DNA of 64,000 bases from Drosophila pseudoobscura (lineage: Eukaryota; Arthropoda; Insecta; Diptera; Drosophilidae): positions 19,921,501 through 19,985,500 of the forward strand of contig NC_046680.1 in assembly GCF_009870125.1 (NCBI RefSeq), read 5' to 3'. Of this stretch, positions 56,122 to 64,000 are shown in pieces; within the stretch, counting starts at the first letter, position 1, and each line of letters begins with the position of its first letter. The translations under genes and the position numbers were made by a program. The notes under the pieces are model-generated. The model was not told the DNA's origin. It saw only the letters and a program-made list of their open reading frames with translations, and made no database searches.

Positions 56122-56265
56122 CCTGAGTCAGCTCGCTCTCCTCGATATGGCCAGAGGAGTCCTGGTCGTAGGTCTTGAAGACCTGCAGCCATTGATTAAT
56201 GTAGTTGTAAAGCTTTTCAAACTCGTAAACATCGATGGTTCCGCTAGCGTCGTTGTCGAACATGC
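56122..56265 (-). CDS. CG17765: CG17765 exon 3: EF-hands 2 and 3
   Basis: 144 bases between acceptor CTACTTGCAG and donor CAGG|GTAAAC on the minus strand. Reads MFDNDASGTIDVYEFEKLYN then YINQWLQVFKTYDQDSSGHI EESELTQ. Loop 2 (DNDASGTIDVYE) and loop 3 (DQDSSGHIEESE) keep the acidic and glycine positions needed for calcium binding. The intron to exon 4 is 67 bases. Confidence 0.93.
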
Positions 56266-56475
56266 CTGCAAGTAGTGGGTAAGTTTGCCATTAAGTGCGA
56301 TTGAATAAACATAATAAAAAGCACCAGAAGTTAGGTAAACATTCGAGATAGTGTCTGCCCGGCGATATAAGCAAACATGCCCGTGTGCGTCTACATTTGG
56401 GGCAGCTGGCAGTTCCTTTACGCCGTCACACTGATGACTAACGTCACAATAGAGACTCCAAAATCGACAACTTAC

Positions 56476-56686
56476 TAATCATTAGCTTGCATGCGTTATC
56501 CGAGAAGTGATCGCCACGCCCATTTACCAGCGCCGCCTGCAGTTCGGAAGCGTTGATCTTTCCAGATCGATCCCGATCCACCATAGCGAACCACTGCTGT
56601 GCCTGTGAGGAGACCTGCGAGTTTTGGGGTGGAAAGGCGCCTGGCGGTGCAGCATAGCCTTGATTGTAGGGATTGTAGCCTTGACC
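56476..56686 (-). CDS. CG17765: CG17765 exon 2: Pro/Gly-rich N-terminus and EF-hand 1
   Basis: 211 bases. Acceptor TTTGTTTTTTGCAG, donor GATTA|GTAAGTTG. Reads GQGYNPYNQGYAAPPGAFPP then QVSSQAQQWFAMVDRDRSGK INASELQAALVNGRGDHFSD NACKLMI. The Gly/Tyr/Pro-rich start and the first EF-hand loop (DRDRSGKINASE) are those of peflin, the heterodimer partner of ALG-2. With exons 1, 3 and 4 the protein is 196 residues, matching this family. A calcium-dependent adaptor role in ER-exit or membrane traffic follows from the family. Confidence 0.93.
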
Positions 56687-56742
56687 CTGCAAAAAACAAA
56701 CTGCAATCTATTTGTAGGATCTTTAACTGGATGAGAACGTAC

Positions 56743-56751
56743 GTAGGACAT
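56743..56751 (-). CDS. CG17765: CG17765 exon 1: start codon exon
   Basis: Only nine coding bases, ATG TCC TAC (Met-Ser-Tyr), before donor GTACGT. Choosing it gives the start MSYGQGYNPYNQGY, which matches the fly protein as I recall it and the Gly/Tyr-rich peflin N-terminus. The downstream in-frame Met inside exon 2 would remove EF-hand 1 context, so this start is preferred. Confidence 0.85.
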
Positions 56752-56934
56752 TTTTCACAATCTTTTTTTGATTTTAATTAAAACTTGAAGCCTTCGGATG
56801 TGAAAAGCGTTTTCCAGCACTGCGTCTACCAATCGATTTCTTGCCTAATAATCGTTATGGCGATTTGACTATCGCATAATTCTGCACCCATCTCTAGCGT
56901 CCACACCGGCATAAACAAGCAAAAAGACAACAAA
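56752..56934. promoter_or_regulatory. divergent promoter of CG17765 and translin
   Basis: Only 183 bases separate the two start codons, which point away from each other. The interval has ATCGAT at 56832-56837 inside CAATCGATTT, like the core of the fly DRE element, and no TATA box, as expected for housekeeping genes. The two 5' UTRs must be short or overlap. Confidence 0.6.
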
Positions 56935-57009
56935 ATGACGAATTTCGTGAATATGGATATGTTTTCAAACTACCAGAAGTATATAGACAACGAGCAGGAG
57001 CTTCGAGAG
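56935..57009 (+). CDS. trsn: translin exon 1
   Basis: Start ATG at 56935 (context CAAAATGACG). Reads MTNFVNMDMFSNYQKYIDNE QELRE and ends GAG|GTAAGT, phase 0. This is the conserved N-terminus of translin. Translin is a small helical nucleic-acid-binding protein that forms an octamer and, with Trax, the C3PO endoribonuclease that helps activate RISC. Confidence 0.93.
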
Positions 57010-57061
57010 GTAAGTGGCCCTACAAGACCAAAGAATAGTTTTACTGGAACCTTCATTTTAG

Positions 57062-57149
57062 AATATCCGCCTTGTGGTGAGGGAAATCGAGCATCTGGCA
57101 AAGGACGCGCAAATAAAGTTGCAGATAATTCACAGCGATTTAAGCCAAA
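57062..57149 (+). CDS. trsn: translin exon 2
   Basis: Acceptor CTTCATTTTAG at 57061. Reads NIRLVVREIEHLAKDAQIKL QIIHSDLSQ and ends one base into the next codon at A|GTAGGTG (57150). This is the first long helix of the translin fold. The frame continues across the 53-base intron into exon 3 as I-S-G-A-C-G. Confidence 0.92.
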
Positions 57150-57202
57150 GTAGGTGACCCATTTGCAACTTGGTCGGTCCTACTAACTCCTTTATCGTTT
57201 AG

Positions 57203-57299
57203 TTAGCGGCGCCTGCGGCTCGGCCCGGAAGCTAATCGAAGCCTGTGCCGAGAAGTATGTAAAATTGGCCACATTGGTGCCACCAGGGCAATACTACAG
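57203..57299 (+). CDS. trsn: translin exon 3
   Basis: Acceptor TTATCGTTTAG at 57202. Reads SGACGSARKLIEACAEKYVK LATLVPPGQYY and ends CAG|GTGAGT at 57300, splitting the Arg codon. Sequence and spacing match translin helix 2. Confidence 0.92.
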
Positions 57300-57355
57300 G
57301 TGAGTCAGAAATATTTGGTCCCCTCTGTGGGTGTATAATGCTCTGCTCTCTCCAG

Positions 57356-57471
57356 ATACTCCGATCACTGGACCTACATTACACAGCGGTTGATTTTTCT
57401 TATTGCCTTGGTCATTTACTTGGAGGCGGGCTTTTTGGTGACTCGCGAAACAGTGGCCGAAATGCTGGGCT
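57356..57471 (+). CDS. trsn: translin exon 4
   Basis: Acceptor TCTCTCCAG at 57355. Reads RYSDHWTYITQRLIFLIALV IYLEAGFLVTRETVAEMLG and ends GGCT|GTGAGT (57472), splitting a Leu codon. The DHW and LEAGFLVTRE blocks are near-invariant in translins. Confidence 0.93.
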
Positions 57472-57536
57472 GTGAGTGGATTAAACATTTTCTGCCTTTA
57501 GCATTTTTAATTTGCATTCGATTGCTCTGTCAACAG

Positions 57537-57862
57537 TGAAGACCAAGCCCGGTGAAGGCTTCCACTTGGACGTCGAGGACTATTTGCTGGGCATATTGCA
57601 GCTTGCGTCGGAGCTCTCGCGGTTTGCCACGAATTCCGTCACGATGGGCGACTATGAGCGCCCCCTGAACATCTCGCACTTTATTGGAGATTTGAACACG
57701 GGCTTTCGATTGCTCAATCTGAAGAACGACGGCTTGCGCAAACGCTTTGATGCCCTCAAATACGACGTGAAGAAGATCGAAGAGGTTGTCTACGACGTCA
57801 GCATACGTGGCCTATCCAACAAGGACAAGGATGGCGAACAGTCGGCAGCACCAGTCGAGTAG
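57537..57862 (+). CDS. trsn: translin exon 5 (last)
   Basis: Acceptor TGTCAACAG at 57536. Reads LKTKPGEGFHLDVEDYLLGI, LQLASELSRFATNSVTMGDY, ERPLNISHFIGDLNTGFRLL and ends GEQSAAPVE, stop TAG at 57860. GVT/VTMGDYERP and the Leu-rich C-terminal helix involved in multimer formation are present. The five exons give 233 residues, normal for fly translin. Confidence 0.94.
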
Positions 57863-60800
57863 TTCAGCCCATACTCGGATCAAAAAGACTCCACTTTCCT
57901 TAATATCAAAAACCATCTGAAAAGTTCAGTTTATATTTAATCTAAGACACCGGTACAAGTGAACGATGTTAAGCTTGAAAGCGCATTCTTGCTCTGTTTA
58001 AATACATATATCTCAGTAGTCGGGAACTTGCATTTGTGTATGTAACGTGTGGATTTACGTGTATGCTGCAGCAGTAACCCTTCTGTTGTTGCTTCGATCA
58101 TATGGTCGAAACTCTCGCGCTTGTTGCTGCCGCCGCTCTCCGAGCGAGTCTCATTCTCTCTTAACCACCGGAACGCTTACAACATTGCGCGCGCGCCTTT
58201 GCCGTTTTCGTCGTCTGTCTCTTGGGTCTTTTCCGCGCTTTGTGCTGTTTTCTGTTGTTTTCTTCGAGTTGTGTTCTTTGATTTGTGCATTTGGATTAAG
58301 AAAAGAATCCGTAGATTGTCTTCACTTCAAGACTACAACGGTGGGCGTTTGCGTTCACCAAAAACTTAGTAAGTGCTTGTGAATCCATTAGAATTAACCC
58401 TAACCCATTTCCGATTCTTATTTGCGTAAATTACCCTTAAAATGTCTGATTCTGTTGCTCCAGCGACCTGGGCTGCCCAATTACCCCTCCCCCACACAGA
58501 AAAAATTCAAAACCAACCAGTTCGTAAATAATTGGGTCACATGCAAGTCCCAGCCAGCACCGAATAGTGAATTTTCTCTACAAATCGCATGGAAACTTGT
58601 TTGAAAAAGCAGCAACTAAAAGTGAATAATATTGTATTTATTACAACACTACCCGCCGCCACTGTCTTTCCCTGGGTCTGATTGTTGTTTGTTTTTTAAT
58701 AAAGTCGTTGTTGTTTTACGCTGTTTTTTTCAAAACACGCTTTTCTCAACGCGGTTCAAAGTCCAAAACGAGTTTGTGTACGGCTTGACGGCGGCGCTGC
58801 TCTGCTCTCTGAGAGCTGAGCGCCAGCTTTTCTGCTCTGAGTGGGTGCGCAAAACCTGCGAGAGATTCTACTGGCAAACATCTGTAAAACAAACACACAC
58901 CTATACACAGACCCAGATGCAACTGTGTGCACTACGTAGTTACAGTCCCGTCTCTTTGTCTCTCTTGGCCTGGCTACGTGTCTTGCTGCAGTTTCCTCCA
59001 CTGCCCATAAGCATACAAATGAATGTATGTGCATATGTATGCATTTAAGGGGAAAACAACCTTATCCAAAAGAGAAGACTAACAAATGGCAGATCCCCAA
59101 TCCAATGTTTACCTAAGTTGAAAAGCTGCTCAGGTAGGATAGGTACTATTGACCTCCTAATTGCCGCGGCAGCTGTGAATGATATTTCAGAGAGGCCCGA
59201 CTGGTTCCCCCACCCATGTCTTTGCCTTTCCCTTGCTTTGCCTTTGTCTCGGCCGTGTTAGACATGCGTCGTTGGCGCTGGCGCTGGTGCTGCCATGGTC
59301 GTATCGTCGCAATTTCAAGTGGCCGAGGTTCAAAGTCCACGCTGGAGATATACGAGCCATCTTGTGATCTCTTTCATTCGTCTGGTCTGGGTGGGAATTA
59401 ACTCTTTTTCCAGTGTTTTGAGGCAGACCAATCATTTAGATAGCCATAGGCCTCCCAGACATGCCAACCAGGCAGAAGTGCCAACGCGTCGCTGATTGCA
59501 CTAGGTTATTTTTGCAATTCCTAGAATTATCGGACTGCGCGCCCGTCCTTATCAGCCCTGGCCGCCGAATTGCGTACTACACAAGTTTCACATGCCCCCC
59601 ACGGGCGTAGTATGAATGCTTCGACTTTCAACTATAAATAGTTAGGCGCGATAAAACCTTTCAATTCTTGCTTATCGCAGGTTTGGTCATTTTAATGTTA
59701 TAAAATCAAATCATATAAGACTTGTTTTTCAGGCCGTTAATCGTCTGAAGTAAGTACACACGTAATCGGGCTAACCACCCATGTAACCCTGATAAGATTC
59801 AATTGAAATTTGTGAGAGAAGTTCTTCACACTGAAGTAGTGGCGAGAGAATGCGCCACCTTACATAAATAGACGACAGCATACGAGTATGTGCATACATA
59901 CATATGTACATATCTATTTATATTTATAGAAAGGCCAAAGTCCCAAGCCGAAACTGGACATATCGGGAATTAAAATTATTATTCACATTATCTTTATGAT
60001 TTGGTAGTACAGTACCTCACCTCCCTTCGATAATACCAAACATTTGAGCACCACAATCTCTACTAGTTTATGACTATTGGAAATAGTATAGTGTAGTAAT
60101 TTTATAAACTGTGTGGGCCATATATCCAACTTGAGCAGGAGATAACGATTTGACAATCATTTAATGCATGTACATATGTAGATATATTTGCCACCATAGG
60201 ATCTCCATTTGCTAAACTCTGATAAGCCTTTATCGATCCTCGGACAGACACACTCAAAGAGGAGAGGAACCGTGGGGAAGAACCGGCATCGGTCAACACA
60301 CTCCACGAGCCCCTCGATTCGTGACGCACCCACACACAGAAACACAAAAGTCGTCTCTTGCTGCCTTTTTAGACCCCATGCGCGTACAGCGAGCACAGTC
60401 TGGTTCAGTTGGCGCTCGGCCGTTCAAGTGATCAAGTTGTTTTCTGTTTTTCTGGTCCCGCAAGGCTAAAGGGAACTCGCTGTTCGAATAAAAATCCCAT
60501 TGTGCTGTTTGTGTGTTTCTCTCTCGAAACTCTGTCAGTGCAATTAATTTGAAAGTGATTTCGAGAATTGGCTTCCGAAACATTTGATTTGACAAAGAAG
60601 GTTTGTTTTCCATTAAGCTGAAGGTCGACCGTAACGAACGCGGCGAAGAAACACAAATAGTGGATAAACAGTGCCCTTTTTTCTGCAACTGTGGCATTTT
60701 TGCGGGTTTTCTCGGTTTGCTTTTCCCATTATGATCTCTCTCCCTCTCTCTCTCTTTTGACCCAAATTCTCCCACATGTTTTTGATAGTTGAAAAATACA

Positions 60801-62305
60801 TTTCACGTTGAGATAGCTGCCTTATCAGCTGTGGTGGGGACCTGTAGCTTGTTACATAAAACCCGTGTTGGCCCCACCGCCACATGCCACCCCCGCGCGT
60901 ACAACAACACACAGTGGGTGGGGGAATGGGGAAGGCAAGGTCAATCTAAAAAACCACATCAATTTAAATTTTCTGCAATATAATTAAAATCTAGGAAGCG
61001 ATCACATCACAGAACAGCAATGATGAAAAAATCGGTTTGGACTTTGCACCGTCTCGACCACAGTGTCGGGGCCCAGCGCAAGAGATCTCTGCTGCGACTA
61101 CGACTATAATAAAAGGCAACAAATCGTATTTGAATTTGTTGTTTTAGCCTATGCTATTGCTGTTGCTGCTGCTGCTGTTGTGATTGCTGCCCTCTCGCTC
61201 ATACGCAAACAAATAAAAGCCGGCAGCGCGCTGCTCAAATTGTTAGGCATCGTCGCATAGTCGTCGCCGCCTCGATCTGGGTCAAACGAAAACGAATTTG
61301 TATCTTGAAGGGGTCTCCGAAGTTTTTGGAACTGGTTTATTGATATGCACGGACATGGACAATAGCATAAAAGAGCCACTGCACTGACCTTCACTGCCAT
61401 GTTTGTTTACCTCGCTCCAAGGTTTATCTGATCTGATCTAGAAACATAACGCCTGCAACACTATGCTGTGATTGATATTATTAGAATTCCCCTATATTCC
61501 TATTTGTATAGTTCTAGAAGACTATAAGTAGAAATACATACACATGTATGTGCTGTGTGCTTTGGCGTACTAATAAATTTCAATAGCTGTCATATAGTAT
61601 TAGACGCTGAGCAATAACAATTAAAAAACTGAAAATGCATACGATTACGAGTCTATACACAGCAAATACTCGTAGGTCTCAAATCAGTTTGCAATATAAA
61701 CAGGAAATGGATCTGCTACAAGTGATCGAATGTCGGTTTTTTTTTGCCAAATTTTAACTGTTTGCTTTCTACCCTATCCACCCAACATATATAGAAGTGA
61801 TCAGCAATCCAGCTAGCTATTAAATCGTCTGGGTGCTGCTGCCCAGACTTAGAGTCCCAGAGTACAGCTATCTCGAACCTCGTTTGGGGTTATCGCTTGA
61901 ATGAAACTGCTTTCAGTGACGTCAATCATCAATTGCATGTAAAATGTTATGACATCGAATCGCGCGAAGCGAATCAAAATATTAAACAAGATCCGAGTCG
62001 TGCAATATTTTGCTGAACTTTGCACTCCTCCGTACATGAATATGGCAAAGTGCATTCCGAAAGTAGTTTTACGATCTGCAGCGCATTTCAATTCCATTTA
62101 AATTTGGTTAACTGGCCAAGATGTTGGTCAACACATGAATCACACATATCAGATGTCTGGCCAATACAAAAGATATCTTATCAGCTTAGCCATTAATTGG
62201 TTATTGTGACGAAATACTCACACTTACAAACTCTTAAGTGTTTAAAACAAAAGAAGAGATTATCGCGCAGACATTAACCCATTTTGAACCCTCTATCTCC
62301 TGCAG
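57863..62305 (+). other. trsn 3' UTR and whd 5' non-coding region
   Basis: No canonical AATAAA follows trsn closely; AATACA near 58003 is a weak variant. 58040-58368 looks like a whd first exon (separate entry). 60390-60450 has an initiator match TCAGTT at 60405-60410 in GC-rich sequence and may be a second start. A TATAATAAAAGG lies near 61105. CTG repeats occur at 61153-61180. No coding exon is seen before 62347; short ORFs here look accidental. Confidence 0.55.
58040..58368 (+). promoter_or_regulatory. whd: candidate whd promoter and non-coding first exon
   Basis: GC- and CpG-rich, with an initiator match TCATTC at 58151-58156, a GCGCGCGC stretch near 58190 and a donor ACTTA|GTAAGTGC at 58369. 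The next acceptor in phase with a 5' UTR is CTCCTGCAG at 62305. A 5' exon with a large intron before the start codon is usual for this gene in flies; the exact start is inferred. Confidence 0.4.
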
Positions 62306-62487
62306 AACATTTTCATTGGGTGTGACGTCACCGATTGCGTGCAGGTATGGCTGAAGCCCATGCTGCGGTTGCATTCTCGTTTGCCATCACCCACGAGGGC
62401 TTCGACATCAACTATGACCACGAGGTGCTCAATCTTGTGTGGAACTCGGGAGTGCGCTCCTGGAAGAAGCGTTTGGCTCGTGCCAGG
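62306..62487 (+). CDS. whd: whd (CPT1) first coding exon
   Basis: The exon opens after TATCTCCTGCAG (62305); translation starts at ATG 62347. Reads MAEAHAAVAFSFAITHEGFD, INYDHEVLNLVWNSGVRSWK, KRLARAR and ends AGG|GTAAGC. Carnitine palmitoyltransferase 1 moves long-chain acyl groups from CoA to carnitine at the mitochondrial outer membrane, the gate to beta-oxidation. Glu3 and His5, which in mammalian CPT1A are needed for inhibition by malonyl-CoA, are both present (MAEAH), so the fly enzyme probably keeps that control. Confidence 0.95.
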
Positions 62488-62551
62488 GTAAGCTTAACGA
62501 TACATTTGATAACGATATAGTTGGATTAACCGTTCCGTATCCTCGTTTCAG

Positions 62552-63289
62552 AATGGCGTGCGCAACGGCGTCTATCCGGCCCACATCCAAAGTCTATGGC
62601 TTATATCCGCCATTGCCCTTGGATTGCACTTTGCCGGCTACCAGGCTCCCTTCAACCTGACCAACAGAGTTCTCGTTCATCTACCCTCCAACACAACTAA
62701 CTGGCAGGTAACTGCCTGCTTCCTGGCTGCCCTGGTGATCTGGCTCTCGATTTGTTTCACCATGCGCTACACACTGAAGCTTCTGCTTATGTACAAGGGC
62801 TGGATGTATGAGTCCAGGGCCCCGGGAAGTCGCGTTTCGCTGCCCACCATGTTGTGGGTGGCTGTGGTGCGCGTCCTGTCCAGCTGGAACAAGCCTGGCT
62901 TGTACAGTTTTCAGGGTTCCTTGCCACGTCTGCCGCTGCCATCCGTCAAGGACACCATGACGAGATACCTGCGCAGTGTGCGACCTCTGCTGGACGATGA
63001 TAACTACTCGAGAATGGAGCGCCTGGCCAAAGAGTTCGAACAGAGTATTGGCAAGAAGCTGCAATGGTACCTCGTCCTGAAGAGTTGGTGGTCCACCAAC
63101 TACGTCTCCGATTGGTGGGAGGAGTATGTCTATCTGCGCGGCCGCAGCCCCCTCTGTGTCAACAGCAACTTCTACGGCACGGATGCCATCTTCATGAACC
63201 TGACCAACAAACAGGCAGCTAGGGCGGCCAACGTGGTCCACCTGCTTCTCAATTTCCGTCGTCTCATCGAGCACCAGGAACTGCAACCT
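62552..63289 (+). CDS. whd: whd (CPT1) exon 2: two membrane segments and start of catalytic part
   Basis: 738 bases, phase 0 at both ends. Starts NGVRNGVYPAHIQSLWLISA. Hydrophobic segments at about residues 61-77 and 100-118 are the two outer-membrane helices typical of CPT1, with the loop NLTNRVLVHLPSNTTNW between them. KYLR-like MTRYLRSVRPLLDDDNY, KLQWYLVLKSWWSTNYVSDW and WEEYVYLRGRSPLCVNSNFY follow and are standard CPT1 blocks. Ends CCT|GTAAGT. Confidence 0.95.
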
Positions 63290-63346
63290 GTAAGTTAAAC
63301 CACACAATATGGCACATGAAACCTATTAAGCAATTCTCTGCTGCAG

Positions 63347-63546
63347 ATTATGGTCCAGGGCATGATTCCTCTGTGCTCTTGGCAGTATGAACGCACCTTC
63401 AATACGGCTCGTGTTCCGGGCTTGGAAACAGATCGCATCATTCACTACAAGGACTCCAATCACATTGTGGTGCTGCACAAGGGATGCTACTATAAAATGA
63501 TCATCTACCACAAGGGACGCATCCTGCGTCCTTGCGAGCTGCAAGT
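63347..63546 (+). CDS. whd: whd (CPT1) exon 3
   Basis: Acceptor CTCTGCTGCAG at 63346. Reads [40 protein letters not shown] and [23 protein letters not shown], ending two bases into a Val codon at GT|GTGAGT (63547). The [13 protein letters not shown] and VPG blocks are conserved through the carnitine acyltransferase family. Confidence 0.95.
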
Positions 63547-63603
63547 GTGAGTCCGTGATCAGATTCCCAATACAATTAGAAACTAACATTTTATTCTTTC
63601 TAG

Positions 63604-63942
63604 TCAAATCGAGGAGATCCTAAAGGCCAAGGCCACTCCCCTGGATGGTGAGGAGCATTTGGCTGCACTCACCGCCTGGAATCGCTCGAAGTGGGCCGAG
63701 GCTCGGAACACGTACTTCTCGCGAGGCGTTAACCATGTCTCCCTGCGGACCATTGAATCTGCTGCCTTTGTCCTCTCCCTGGACGATGAACCATTCGAAT
63801 TTGATCTGGAGCGGCCCGAGCTTCTCGACAATTTCGGAAAGAAGCTGCTCCACGGCAACGGCTACAATCGTTGGTTCGACAAGTGTTTCACCGTCTGTGT
63901 GGCCACCAATGGACGCGTCGGCTTCAATGCGGAGCACACCTG
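63604..63942 (+). CDS. whd: whd (CPT1) exon 4, up to the catalytic histidine
   Basis: Acceptor TTCTTTCTAG at 63603. Reads QIEEILKAKATPLDGEEHLA, ALTAWNRSKWAEARNTYFSR and ends GFNAEHTW at donor TG|GTAAGT (63943). His in AEHTW is residue 471 by my count and corresponds to the catalytic base of the acyltransferases (His473 in rat CPT1A). Exons seen give 473 of an expected 780 or so residues; the rest lies right of the window. Confidence 0.94.
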
Positions 63943-64000
63943 GTAAGTGCAGTTCCCACTCCGTACTGTTCTATTCAGACAAAGACGTTTCGTCTCGTTT
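63943..64000 (+). other. whd: whd intron, cut by window end
   Basis: Begins with GTAAGTGCAG after the exon 4 donor. The remainder of whd is outside the window. Confidence 0.8.

Noticed and set aside
1..64000. Search for transposons, tRNA and rRNA genes
   Set aside because: No terminal inverted repeats with coding remnants, reverse transcriptase motifs, tRNA cloverleaf or rRNA sequence recognised by eye.

Overview
This is nuclear DNA of a fruit fly (genus Drosophila). The gene order lola - CG17765 (peflin-like) - translin - whd/CPT1, short introns with GT..AG borders, GAGA and CA/GT tracts and long AT-rich UTRs all fit. The sequence is close to, but not identical with, the D. melanogaster 47A region as I remember it; the species cannot be fixed from the sequence alone.

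About 85% of the window (1 to about 54.8 kb, + strand) is longitudinals lacking (lola), a BTB/POZ zinc-finger transcription factor gene. The left end holds non-coding 5' exons and promoter-like sequence. Four constant coding exons (2657-2830, 2914-3316, 3384-4082, 4160-4240) encode 452 residues with an N-terminal BTB domain and end one base into a codon. Downstream I find 17 separate terminal units with zinc fingers (called V1-V17). Four of them (V1, V7, V9, V11) use two exons. Every unit starts with an acceptor that completes the same split codon, and every one closes its frame exactly with its own stop. The usual tail is a C2HC finger followed by a C2H2 finger; V4 and V16 have only one finger. 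Seventeen finger units and 21 exons fit the published picture of lola (about 20 isoforms, 17 with fingers). I also list short, strong, phase-compatible acceptors without fingers that may be the finger-less isoforms or small cassette exons. The stretches between units are AT-rich 3' UTR and intron with simple repeats.

The constant exons are joined to one terminal unit at a time, in flies partly by trans-splicing. The BTB half gives dimerisation and nuclear function; the tail chooses the DNA target.

Right of lola lie CG17765, a penta-EF-hand protein on the minus strand (55828-56751), then translin on the plus strand (56935-57862), sharing a 183-bp divergent promoter. From about 58 kb to the window end is whd, the mitochondrial outer-membrane carnitine palmitoyltransferase 1: non-coding 5' region, then four coding exons, cut by the window edge just past the presumed catalytic histidine.

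The most interesting unexplained signals are a GC-rich island with three strong orphan 5' splice sites and an 11-bp hairpin in the constant-to-variable intron (6240-6990), a pre-miRNA-like hairpin at 18003-18090, a second hairpin in the V6 3' UTR, several finger-less or phase-neutral candidate exons, and a promoter-like island just before the last unit.
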